From Mesorhizobium sp. PAMC28654 (GTDB taxonomy: Bacteria > Pseudomonadota > Alphaproteobacteria > Rhizobiales > Rhizobiaceae), in contig NZ_CP085135.1 of the NCBI RefSeq assembly GCF_020616515.1, forward strand, positions 2,666,001-2,730,000: DNA of 64,000 nucleotides, read 5' to 3'. The translations under genes and the position numbers were made by a program. The notes under the pieces are model-generated. The model made no database searches. It had not been told where the DNA came from and saw nothing but the letters and a program-made list of their open reading frames with translations. Shown piece by piece: positions 19,239 through 27,718 of the stretch. How positions within the stretch are numbered: the first letter of the stretch is position 1; the number at the start of each line of letters is the position of its first letter.

Positions 19239-20909
19239 ATGAGCAGACTTTCCGCCGCCGCTGTCGAGCTGTTCGAGGATTTGATCCGGCAGCAGGTCGA
19301 GGACAAGGCGATCCCCTCCATCTCCTATGGCCTTGTCGACCACGACGGGCTGATGGCGGCCGGCCATATCCAGCGCCATGACCGCAGCTTCGCCATGGGT
19401 GACGACACCTGTTTCCGGATTGGCTCGATCACCAAGACATTCACCGCCTTGTCGATCATGCAGCTTGCCGAAAAAGAGCTCGTCGATCTCGATGTCGACG
19501 TTTCCGAATACCTGCCCGGCTTCAAGCCGATCAACCCGTTCGCCGGGCGAGAGGGCGGCCCGCATGGCTCACAGATCAGCCTGCGCAAACTGCTGAGCCA
19601 CACCGCCGGCCTGGTGCGCGAGCCCAAGAGCGGCCACTATCTGGACGCGGCGCGTCCGCCACTGGCCGATACCGTCGCCGAGCTCGCCAGCTCGACGCTG
19701 AAACAGGATCCGAGCCTGGGCGAGATGCATTACTCCAATGCCGGCATCGCCGCGGCCGGCAGGGTTATCGAAACGGTGACGGGCAAGAGCTATGCCGAAT
19801 ACGTCACCGAGAATATCCTGAAGCCGCTTGGCATGGACCAGACCTCATCAGGCCTGGCGCCCGGGATCGCCGAGCGCCTAGCGCCCGCCGACATGTGGAC
19901 GCTGGACGGCGACAGTCCCGCGCCCGTGTTCGACCTTGGCGGCCCGCCGGCCGGCAACATCTATTCCACCATTGGCGACATGGCACGTTATGCCCAGTGC
20001 CTGCTGCGCGGCGGCTTCGCACCGGATGGCCGGGCGATCGCATCGCCCGCTTCGCTGCGCGAGATGTGGGTGCCTATCGGCAGGCGTCCCGCCGCTGAAA
20101 GAGTGGCGAACACCTACGGCCTTTGCTTCGGCGTCGGCGATGTCGATGGCTGGACGTCCGTTGGCCATGGCGGTGCGGTCTATGGCTACGCCTCGCAGAT
20201 GATCCTGCTGCCGGCCGCCGGCGTCGGCGTGCTGATCTTCTCGACGCTGGACTTCTCCAACCAGATCGGTGCGCGGCTTGGTGTCGAGGGGCTGCGCATC
20301 GCGCTGGCCGAACGCCGCATGGGCACGCTACCGTCGCGGCGGCAGAGCCTGCCGGCTGTCGCCGTCGACCAGCTTGCCGCGCTGCCCGGCCACTACCGGC
20401 ACGAAACTTCCGGCGAGGTCGTCGAGGTCAAGGCCAAGGGCGGCAAGCTCTATCTGATGGGCGAAGGCGTGCCGTTGCAGATCCGCCCCATCGCCGGTCC
20501 CGATTTCACCATTGACGGGCGCATCTATGGACGCGACGCCGAATATCCACACATGAAGCTGTCATTCCCCGCTCCCGGCGCGCTGGTGTGGAAGAGGGCG
20601 AACTGGTCACGCATTGAGGCACTGCCCACAGAGTCAGTGCCGACCGGGATCGCGCCGCATCTCGGCGAATACGGCCCGGACTTCAACATCACCTATCTGA
20701 GCTGCAGCCATGGCGAGTTGAAATGCCTGATCGAGTATTTCTGCACGCATAGCTGCGAGCCGGTGGACGCCGGGCGTTATCGAATGCATGGCCTGCTCTA
20801 CGAAGAGGAAATCCTCGAACTCGACGCCGTCGACGATCACGGCCGGCGCGGCATCCGGGTTGGCCCGATGTTCCTCGAGCGCCGGCCCACCGCAAAAGCG
20901 GGCGGCTGA
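19239..20909 (+). CDS. serine hydrolase of the beta-lactamase/D-aminopeptidase (S12) family
   Basis: The ATG at 19239 has a good ribosome site (GAGGAG); an earlier in-frame start at 19206 does not. The 556 residues begin with an S12 penicillin-binding fold: SxxK with Ser63 and Lys66 (GSITK), YSN at 165-167, and an HGG motif (GHGGAVYGY). About 180 extra C-terminal residues follow, fitting the multi-barrel layout of Ochrobactrum D-aminopeptidase DAP, which removes N-terminal D-residues. No signal peptide is seen, so it is probably cytoplasmic. It is the third gene of the plus-strand D-amino-acid operon. Confidence 0.82.
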   Translation: MSRLSAAAVELFEDLIRQQVEDKAIPSISYGLVDHDGLMAAGHIQRHDRSFAMGDDTCFRIGSITKTFTALSIMQLAEKELVDLDVDVSEYLPGFKPINPFAGREGGPHGSQISLRKLLSHTAGLVREPKSGHYLDAARPPLADTVAELASSTLKQDPSLGEMHYSNAGIAAAGRVIETVTGKSYAEYVTENILKPLGMDQTSSGLAPGIAERLAPADMWTLDGDSPAPVFDLGGPPAGNIYSTIGDMARYAQCLLRGGFAPDGRAIASPASLREMWVPIGRRPAAERVANTYGLCFGVGDVDGWTSVGHGGAVYGYASQMILLPAAGVGVLIFSTLDFSNQIGARLGVEGLRIALAERRMGTLPSRRQSLPAVAVDQLAALPGHYRHETSGEVVEVKAKGGKLYLMGEGVPLQIRPIAGPDFTIDGRIYGRDAEYPHMKLSFPAPGALVWKRANWSRIEALPTESVPTGIAPHLGEYGPDFNITYLSCSHGELKCLIEYFCTHSCEPVDAGRYRMHGLLYEEEILELDAVDDHGRRGIRVGPMFLERRPTAKAGG

Positions 20910-20996
20910 CGGTGTCTTCAAAGCATTCGCCCGGGCAGATCGACCGGCGGTCGAGGTCGATGACCGGGCTTCTTTAACATCCAGGGAGGACAGACA

Positions 20997-21794
20997 ATGA
21001 AGGTATTCATCAGCGCCGATATCGAAGGCACGGCCGGCATCACCAATTGGGACGAGGCCAAGAAGGGCAATCCCGACTATGCCGAGTTTCGCGAATACAT
21101 GACCGACGAACTGGTCGCGGCCTGCGAGGGCGCGAGGGCGGCTGGCGCCACCGAAGTGGTGGTGAAGGACGCGCACTCGACCGCGCGCAACCTCATCTTG
21201 TCAAAACTGCCGGACTATGTCCGTATCGTGCGCGGCTGGAGCGGCCATCCCGACATGATGATGTTCGGCATAGATGACAGCTTCGCCGCCGCACTCTACA
21301 CCGGCTACCACAACAAGGCGGGGACAGACACCAACCCGCTGGCGCACACCTTGACCGGCACCGTGTCGCGGCTGCTGATCAACGGCGAGGTCGCCTCGGA
21401 ATATACGCTGAACGCGCTCTGCGCGGCGCGCTATCGCGTGCCTTCGGTGTTCCTCAGTGGCGATGCCGGCATGTGCGCCGAAGCGAAGGTGCTGGTGCCG
21501 GCCATAGGCACGGTGGCGACCAGCGAGGGCTTTGGCCCGGCAACCTCGTCGCTGACGCCTGGAGCCTCGGTCAAGGCGATCCGCAACGGGGTTGAAGCGG
21601 CGCTGTCGCGCGACCTGTCGGCCTGCCTGCCCCGGCTGGCCGACCGTTTCGAGCTGGTGGTCGAGTACACCACGCCGATCGAAGCCTATCGGGGCAGTTG
21701 GTATCCGGGCGTCGAGCACGTGGCGGCGCGCACGCTCCGCTTCAAGGCCGCGGATTTCTTCGATATCCAGCGCGCGGTGCGTTTCATCGTCTGA
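20997..21794 (+). CDS. dppA: D-aminopeptidase DppA (M55 zinc peptidase)
   Basis: The 265 residues match the M55 family, a ring-forming zinc D-aminopeptidase first described as DppA of Bacillus subtilis. The ligand pattern is clear: Asp8 and Glu10 (SADIEG), His60 (DAHST), His105 (TGYHNKAG), then HTLTG near 117 and a Glu in the 131-135 region. DppA releases D-Ala and similar residues from short peptides. GGGAGGA lies upstream of the start. It is the fourth and last gene of the operon, beside a peptide importer as in Bacillus. Confidence 0.92.
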   Translation: MKVFISADIEGTAGITNWDEAKKGNPDYAEFREYMTDELVAACEGARAAGATEVVVKDAHSTARNLILSKLPDYVRIVRGWSGHPDMMMFGIDDSFAAALYTGYHNKAGTDTNPLAHTLTGTVSRLLINGEVASEYTLNALCAARYRVPSVFLSGDAGMCAEAKVLVPAIGTVATSEGFGPATSSLTPGASVKAIRNGVEAALSRDLSACLPRLADRFELVVEYTTPIEAYRGSWYPGVEHVAARTLRFKAADFFDIQRAVRFIV

Positions 21795-21884
21795 GAAACA
21801 GGAAATGCCGCCGGGATAAGGATTTCGGCGGCTTCGCCGCACCGCCCATCCAAGCTGAGCTGCCGCGGTCCGAGGTGGCGATGT

Positions 21885-22310
21885 CTATGCCTGTATGGTC
21901 GGGGTGGTATTCGGGAGCAATGCCTCCTCCGCCTCATGGTCTTCGGGAAGGCTCTCACCGTGGAGGAGCAACGGTGTTCCTAACCAGACCGGGTCAATCA
22001 AATGGTCTCGCCGCGGGTTCGTGGTGTTGGGATGAACAAGAATGCTGAGACCGCGATGGTTGAGCATCAGCCATGGCACGAGGCTGGCAAAAACGTCGTT
22101 TGCGAATGAGACCTGAACCATCGGTTGATCATGCGGCCCGACCTTCGCGTCATGCCAATTCCCAAGCCGAACCAGAAAGCGTTCGCCGATCGCCGCCCGC
22201 AGCCACTCCGCATCTGGGCGGGTACTCTGGCCGTCGTAATAGACATGCGCATGATAGCTGGCGATTTCCGAAAGGAGCCGAGGCTCATTTTTCACGCCGG
22301 AAAGGTTCAT
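21885..22310 (-). CDS. DOPA 4,5-dioxygenase family protein
   Basis: The 141 residues carry the hallmarks of the small DOPA-4,5-dioxygenase-like family: YHAHVYYD with an HxH pair, [13 protein letters not shown], and [14 protein letters not shown]. Plant and fungal relatives cleave catechols; bacterial members are mostly uncharacterised. I prefer ATG 22310 ([10 protein letters not shown]) because residues upstream of it in the longer frame are not family-like. It is a single minus-strand gene between the D-peptide operon and glutathione peroxidase. Confidence 0.8.
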   Translation of the reverse strand: MNLSGVKNEPRLLSEIASYHAHVYYDGQSTRPDAEWLRAAIGERFLVRLGNWHDAKVGPHDQPMVQVSFANDVFASLVPWLMLNHRGLSILVHPNTTNPRRDHLIDPVWLGTPLLLHGESLPEDHEAEEALLPNTTPTIQA

Positions 22311-22475
22311 TTCATATCTCCCACGCTCTCGCTGACCCGACTTGTACTGGCAGCCCACACATAAAGGGCATAGCTCAAGGTGCCCAGCAATTTAGTCCTG
22401 GAGAATAGCGTTCCTTGACGGGCACGGCAAAGCGACCAATGTACGGGCGATGTTTGCCTGTTGGGAATTTTACCT

Positions 22476-23024
22476 ATGACAGCCTCGATCCATGACATCC
22501 CGTTCAACCGTGCCGACGGCTCGGCCACAAGCCTTGGTGAATATGCCGACAAGGTCCTGCTGATCGTCAACGTCGCCTCCAAATGCGGCTTCACCAAGCA
22601 GTATGATGGGCTGGAGGCGCTCTATCGCTCGTATCGTGATCAGGGCCTGGTGGTGCTCGGCTTTCCGGCCAACGACTTCGCCGGCCAGGAACCTGGCACG
22701 GACGGCGAAATCCAGGAATTTTGCCGGCTTACCTATGGTGTCGACTTCCCGGTGTTCGCCAAGATCGCGGTGAAAGGACCACACAAGCATCCCCTTTATC
22801 AGGCGCTTATCGAGGCGCAGCCGAAGGCTGTCTTCAAGCCGGACAGCACACTGCTCGCCCGGCTGGCCGGGAAAGGCGCCGCGCCCTCGCCCAGCGAAGT
22901 GAGTTGGAATTTTGAGAAGTTTCTGGTCGATCAGAAGGGGGTCGTTGTCGCCCGTTACGGCTCCGACACTGAGCCGGGGGACGACGCGATCGTCGACCCT
23001 GTCCGCAAGCTTCTGGCGATCTGA
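22476..23024 (+). CDS. glutathione peroxidase
   Basis: This 182-residue thioredoxin-fold peroxidase has the family tetrad: Cys37 (NVASKCGFTKQ), Gln71 (FAGQEPG), Trp144 and Asn145 (SWNFEKFLVD). It reduces hydroperoxides with thioredoxin or glutathione. The peroxidatic residue is Cys, not selenocysteine. ATG 22476 fits the family N-terminus (ASIHDIPFNRADG) better than 22461. No signal peptide is present, so it acts in the cytoplasm. Confidence 0.92.
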   Translation: MTASIHDIPFNRADGSATSLGEYADKVLLIVNVASKCGFTKQYDGLEALYRSYRDQGLVVLGFPANDFAGQEPGTDGEIQEFCRLTYGVDFPVFAKIAVKGPHKHPLYQALIEAQPKAVFKPDSTLLARLAGKGAAPSPSEVSWNFEKFLVDQKGVVVARYGSDTEPGDDAIVDPVRKLLAI

Positions 23025-23172
23025 CGCAACAAACCGCCGCCCACTCCACCATTGGGCATCCGGCCATCGATGGCTTCTCAACAAGGCCACCGCGCGCCCA
23101 TAGGTCGCGGCACCATCGTCGCTTTACCGCTTCGGCGGTGAAGCCGCCCACACAAGCCGAGGAGAATAGGCC

Positions 23173-23973
23173 ATGGATCTGCAACTGAATGGTAAACGTG
23201 CCTTGGTCACTGGCGGCAGCAAGGGAATTGGCCGCGCCATCGCCCGGCAACTGGCCCTGGAAGGCGTGGATCTTGTCGTCGCCGCCCGCAACGCCGCCGA
23301 TCTGGACATTGCCGTGCGTGAACTGGCCGCGGAGACCGGACGCAAGGTCGTCGGACTGACCGTCGACACTCAGGATGACGGCTCGGTCAGAGCGCTGGTG
23401 ACGGGAACGGTCGCGGCGCTCGGCGGTCTCGACATTCTGGTCAACGCCGCGGCCAAACCGGGCGGGCAGGCACCGCCGCCAAAGCTGGCCGAGATCACCG
23501 ATGACCTGTTCTGGGGTGACGTGGACGTCAAGGTGATGGGCTATCTTCGCACGGCGCGGGAGGCTGCTCCTCATATGGCCGCCGCCGGCTGGGGCCGGAT
23601 CATCAACATAAGCGGCCTCGCCGCACGCCAGACTGGCTCGATCATCGGCTCGATCCGCAATGTCGCCGTCTCTGCCCTGACCAAGAATCTCGCCGACGAA
23701 TTGGGTCCGAAGGGGATCAACGTGACGGTTGTCCATCCCGGTCTGACCCGCACCGAAAAGACCGCTCCCGTGGTCGCCGCTCGCGCGGCCTCGGCGGGTG
23801 TGACGCCTGAGGAAATCGAACGGCGTCTGGCCGCCAATATCGCGATCGGCCGGCTCGTCGATATGGCCGAAGTCGCCGATGTCGTTGCCTTCCTTGCCTC
23901 GCCTCGAAGCGTTGCCATCAACGGCGATGCGATCGCCTGCGGCGGCGGGATCATGGGGCCGATACATTACTAG
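23173..23973 (+). CDS. short-chain dehydrogenase/reductase lacking the YxxxK pair
   Basis: The 266 residues have the classical SDR cofactor motif TGGSKGIG (13-20) and the VNAAA equivalent of NNAG. Aligned on the helix LTKNLADELGPKGINV, the positions of the catalytic Tyr and Lys read Gly159 and Asn163 (GSIRN). The upstream Ser147 is present. The protein is otherwise intact and well conserved in form, so it may bind NAD(P)H without ordinary SDR catalysis, or use another residue. The function is unknown. Confidence 0.85.
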   Translation: MDLQLNGKRALVTGGSKGIGRAIARQLALEGVDLVVAARNAADLDIAVRELAAETGRKVVGLTVDTQDDGSVRALVTGTVAALGGLDILVNAAAKPGGQAPPPKLAEITDDLFWGDVDVKVMGYLRTAREAAPHMAAAGWGRIINISGLAARQTGSIIGSIRNVAVSALTKNLADELGPKGINVTVVHPGLTRTEKTAPVVAARAASAGVTPEEIERRLAANIAIGRLVDMAEVADVVAFLASPRSVAINGDAIACGGGIMGPIHY

Positions 23974-24071
23974 ATTGCCGAAATGACCGCATTGGGCAAC
24001 GGCACTCCAGTAGAGCCTCCATGAGAAAGAGTCCTGGCGAGATTGGCAGCGGTCTTGCTATGGCGACGCGG

Positions 24072-24296
24072 TCAGACCATTTCGGGCAGCATAAATAATG
24101 CGCGCTTGGCGTAGGCAGACGCCTCTGGTGCAGCTTTCGAAACATCGAATTCGACGTATGGCTGGTAACGCGCAAACCACTGCTTGGCGAACCTGATGGC
24201 GAACCGGTCAGTAAACCTTGGATAGATAACGATAGTGGCGGGCCCGAAGGGCGGTGTGCCATAACCGTTGATTTCGTTCGACTTTTCGTGGGCCAA
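24072..24296 (-). CDS. small hypothetical protein or gene fragment
   Basis: This 74-codon minus-strand frame has protein-like composition (IVIYPRFTDRFAIRFAKQWF) but starts at TTG, with a stop five codons upstream, and matches no family I recognise. The region is lower in GC than its neighbours. It could be a short unknown gene, a remnant of a larger one or chance. Confidence 0.25.
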   Translation of the reverse strand: MAHEKSNEINGYGTPPFGPATIVIYPRFTDRFAIRFAKQWFARYQPYVEFDVSKAAPEASAYAKRALFMLPEMV

Positions 24297-24454
24297 AATC
24301 GGAAATCATCCCGTATCGTTCGGTATGCCCGCATCTGCAAAACAGCAAGCGCTGTCGGCGCGGCCAAGTCCGACCACCTCTCATTTATCGACCTTGCGCG
24401 CCTCATCAACATTTTTGACCTGCAAGCCAAAAGGCCGATACGACATAAAATCAC

Positions 24455-24483
24455 TTGACTTATTTCCGTTTCGGAAATGAAAT
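24455..24483 (+). promoter_or_regulatory. promoter with perfect palindrome before the Lrp-type gene
   Basis: TTGACT (24455-24460) and TGAAAT (24478-24483) are spaced by 17 bases. Between and overlapping them lies the perfect 17-base palindrome ATTTCCG-TTT-CGGAAAT (24462-24478). It covers the first in-frame ATG (24477), which argues that the true start is 24513. A palindrome on the promoter of an Lrp/AsnC gene is a natural autoregulatory site. Confidence 0.55.
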
Positions 24484-24512
24484 TGATAAATCGTGCCGAT
24501 ACGGACAGCCAG

Positions 24513-25019
24513 ATGACACAACGCTACCTTATTGACGACCTTGATCGTGAGATCATCCGTTATCTCACTGAAGACGGACGCCTCTCGGCGGCCGAGATTG
24601 CAGGCAGGATGGGAGGCGCATCGGAGCGCACGATCCGAAATCGCATTGCAGCGCTGTTGCAGGCCAAGATGATCGTCATCGGGGCTATTCCCGATCCAGT
24701 GGCGCTTGGACGCGACGTTCAGGTCGAACTGATCATCGAGGTTGAACCGGGGCGATTAGAGGAAGTCGCGATCCTGCTCGCCGAATATGACGAGATTGGC
24801 TACCTCGCCGCGACCAGCGGCTCGTCGAATCTTAGCGCTTCGCTTTTCGTCACCGACCATGCGGCGCTTCTGGAATTCATCGACCAGGAACTAGGCAAGT
24901 TGCCCGGTGTCAGCCGGGTGACGAGCATGGTTGTCCTGCGGCTCTACAAGGTTTTCGGCACAAGGACGACCGCCGCGCTCCCCCGTGGAACCGGCCCTGG
25001 CGCTAAGAAGAAAGGATAA
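24513..25019 (+). CDS. Lrp/AsnC family transcriptional regulator
   Basis: From ATG 24513 (MTQRYLIDDLDREIIRYL) the protein has 168 residues. It has an N-terminal winged helix-turn-helix (LSAAEIAGRMGGASERTIRNRIAALLQ) and a C-terminal ligand-sensing domain (RAM type). The C-terminal tail is basic (GAKKKG). The preceding palindromic promoter suggests autoregulation. The hydantoinase-like gene begins three bases after its stop, so the regulator is the first gene of the catabolic and transport operon it presumably controls. Confidence 0.88.
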   Translation: MTQRYLIDDLDREIIRYLTEDGRLSAAEIAGRMGGASERTIRNRIAALLQAKMIVIGAIPDPVALGRDVQVELIIEVEPGRLEEVAILLAEYDEIGYLAATSGSSNLSASLFVTDHAALLEFIDQELGKLPGVSRVTSMVVLRLYKVFGTRTTAALPRGTGPGAKKKG

Positions 25020-25022
25020 CCC

Positions 25023-26567
25023 ATGCTGCGCATTGGGGTGGACGTGGGCGGAACCAATACGGATGCGGCACTGCTGCGCGGCTCGGAAGTCCTGGCGACG
25101 GTGAAAACCTCGACCACGGCGGACGTAACCTCGGGCGTCGGCGCTGCGATCCGCGCAGTTCTCTCCGAGGCTGGAGTTGCGGCTGCCTCGGTCAATGCGG
25201 TGATGATCGGCACCACGCATTTCCTCAATGCCGTCATCGAGGGTCGTCATCTTGAAAAAGTCGGTGTGCTAAGGCTCTGCGGCGCGGCGACACGATCGCT
25301 TCCGCCGATGATCGACTGGCCGGATACGCTACGTCCCATCGTTGAAGGTGGCGCTGCCATGGTTGGCGGTGGCGTGAACTATGACGGCTCGGAAATCGCG
25401 CCCCTCGATGTGAAGGCGATCCGTGCGGTTTGTCGCGACTGGCGCGCCAAACGCGTCCCGGCGGTCGCGATTTGTTCAGTCTTTGCGCTGGTAGATCCGC
25501 GCATGGAAAATGAGGCGGCCGAGATTGTTGCCCAGGAAATGCCCGATACCGCCATCAGCCTCTCGCACCGTATCGGCCGCACCGGTCTTTTGCCGCGCGA
25601 AAACGCGACGATCCTCAATGCGAGCCTGAATACGCTCGGTCGCGAGACAGTCGGTGCCTTTCGCGCCGCCTTCGCCACGCTCGGCCTGAATTGCCCGCTC
25701 TATCTCACACAGAACGACGGCACGCTGATGGCGGCGGAATTCGCCGAGCGCCATCCAGTCTTCACCATCGCTTCAGGCCCCACCAATTCGATGCGCGGCG
25801 CTGCCTTCCTCACCGGCCTCAGTGATGCCGCCGTGATCGACATTGGCGGAACGACCACCGATATCGGCCTGCTCGTCGCAGGCTTTCCACGGACTCGCAG
25901 CGAAGGGGCGATGATCGGAGGCGTACCGACCAACTTTCGCGTGCCGGATGTCTATTCTTTCGGCCTTGGCGGCGGCAGCATTGTGCGCCCCGATCCACAG
26001 CCGAAGATCGGGCCAGATTCGGTCGGGTTCCGCCTGCCCCAGAAAGCGCTGTGCTTCGGGGGCGACACGCTGACTGCCACTGATATCGCCGTAGTGGCGG
26101 GTCTCGTCGACCTGGGTGACCGCAACCGAGTTCGCCATATCAAACCCGAATTCGCCCGGCAGATGCTGGCGCGGATGAAGGCCAGCATCGAGACGGTCCT
26201 CGACCGGATGAAACCGAGCGCGGATCCAATCCCCGCAATCTTGGTTGGTGGTGGCTCGGTATTGGTCGAGGGATTGCTTGCGGGAACCTCGGTTTCGCTG
26301 AGGCCGGATCACTTTGGCTCGGCCAACGCGATCGGCGCGGCCATCGCGCAGGTTTCAGGTGAAGTCGACAGTGTTGTTTCCCTGGAAGGCACCAGCCGCG
26401 AGATAGCTCTGGAGGCGGTGGTCGGCGAGGCGCGATCGCGCGCCATCGAGGCCGGAGCCGACGCCGATACCTTGACCTTGGCCGAAATTGAAGAAACGCC
26501 GCTGGCGTATCTGCCCGGCAATGCCATTCGCGTCGCGGCGAAAGTGATTGGGGAATTGCGGGCATGA
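25023..26567 (+). CDS. hydantoinase/oxoprolinase family protein
   Basis: The 514 residues match the HyuA/oxoprolinase N-terminal fold: GVDVGGTNTDAALL at the start, IGTTHFLNAVIE, and the second phosphate-binding motif DIGGTTTDIGLL near residue 278. Members hydrolyse cyclic amides such as hydantoins or 5-oxoproline, often with ATP. Stand-alone proteins of this length next to DUF917 are common but largely uncharacterised. The stop overlaps the start of the DUF917 gene (ATGA), showing coupled translation. Confidence 0.85.
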   Translation: MLRIGVDVGGTNTDAALLRGSEVLATVKTSTTADVTSGVGAAIRAVLSEAGVAAASVNAVMIGTTHFLNAVIEGRHLEKVGVLRLCGAATRSLPPMIDWPDTLRPIVEGGAAMVGGGVNYDGSEIAPLDVKAIRAVCRDWRAKRVPAVAICSVFALVDPRMENEAAEIVAQEMPDTAISLSHRIGRTGLLPRENATILNASLNTLGRETVGAFRAAFATLGLNCPLYLTQNDGTLMAAEFAERHPVFTIASGPTNSMRGAAFLTGLSDAAVIDIGGTTTDIGLLVAGFPRTRSEGAMIGGVPTNFRVPDVYSFGLGGGSIVRPDPQPKIGPDSVGFRLPQKALCFGGDTLTATDIAVVAGLVDLGDRNRVRHIKPEFARQMLARMKASIETVLDRMKPSADPIPAILVGGGSVLVEGLLAGTSVSLRPDHFGSANAIGAAIAQVSGEVDSVVSLEGTSREIALEAVVGEARSRAIEAGADADTLTLAEIEETPLAYLPGNAIRVAAKVIGELRA

Positions 26568-27684
26568 GGTATTGGACGCTCACGGAAGCCGACATCGATC
26601 GCATCGCCATCGGCTGCGGCATCCTGGGCACCGGCGGTGGTGGGAGTACCTATCACGGCTTGCTACGGGCCAAGGCCTTGCTGCGCGAGGGTAAGCGCAT
26701 CCGCATGGTGCGGCCCGCGGACATGGCGGCCGACGCGCAGATTCTCGGAATTGGCGGCATCGGCGCCCCGACGGTGGGCATCGAGAAGATCGCCGAAGGC
26801 GGCGAAGGCGTGCGACTGCTGAATGCTCTTGAACGGCATATGGGCCGCAAGGTCGATGCTCTGCTCGGCGACGAGATCGGTGGCGGCAACGGTATTGCAC
26901 CGATGCTGACAGCGGCGCTGGTCGACCTGCCTGTGGTCGATGCCGACGGCATGGGCCGTGCCTTTCCCGAAGTGCAGATGACGACCTTCTTCATCCACGG
27001 TCAGGCGGTGCAGCCGGCGGCCCTCGCGGATGCGGAAGGCAATGTGCTGGTCGTAACCGAGGCCACCTCGCCGAAGATGCTGGAGAAGCTTTTGCGTGCG
27101 GGGACCATCGCCATGGGCTGCACGGCGTTGATGACGACGGCGCCGATGTCCGGCGATTTCGTGCATCGCTTCGGCGTGCCGCATACGACGAGCCAGGCCT
27201 GGAGCCTCGGCGACGCGGTGCTCACCGCGCGCGCCGCGAAGCCGATCCGGTCAAGGCGATCCTGAAACAGTCTGGCGGCGCGCGGCTGATGGGCGGCAAG
27301 GTCACGGATATCGCTCGCCGCGTCATGGCGGGCTTCACTCGCGGCAAGCTGACCGTGGCGGGGCTTGATGGCGATGCGGGGCGAACCCTGACCGTTGACA
27401 TCCAGAACGAATACCTGGTCGCACGCGAGGACGAAAAGATCATCACCATGGTGCCCGACCTGATCTGCATAGTGGATTCGGAGACCGGTCGCGCCATCGG
27501 CACCGAGGAGTTGCGCTACGGCCTGCGCATCGACGTGTTGTCCATGCCAGCGCCCGTGCTGCTGCGCAGCGAGATCGCACTAGCCACCGTTGGGCCGCGG
27601 GCCTTCGGCTATGACTTCGATTTCGTGCCCATGGGCGTGTCCGCCGATGCGCCTGCCGTGCCTCATTACAAAGAAGACGCCTGA
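26564..27684 (+). pseudogene. DUF917 (S-methyl-thiohydantoin desulfurase-like) protein, frameshifted
   Basis: The N-terminal part (DIDRIAIGCGILGTGGGGST...GDEIGGGNG) and the C-terminal part (GGKVTDIARRVMAGFTRGKL...EDEKIITMVPDLICI) are typical of DUF917, whose Pfam entry I recall as S-methyl-thiohydantoin desulfurase-like. The first frame ends at 27265. The second, READPVKAILKQSGGARL onward, runs to 27684, so one shift lies near 27225-27237. The restored length of about 373 residues is normal. It is coupled to the hydantoinase-like gene, implying a shared cyclic amide or thioamide substrate. Confidence 0.82.
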
Positions 27685-27718
27685 TCGTCCGTACGTAGCC
27701 AAACAATGGGAGACTGAA

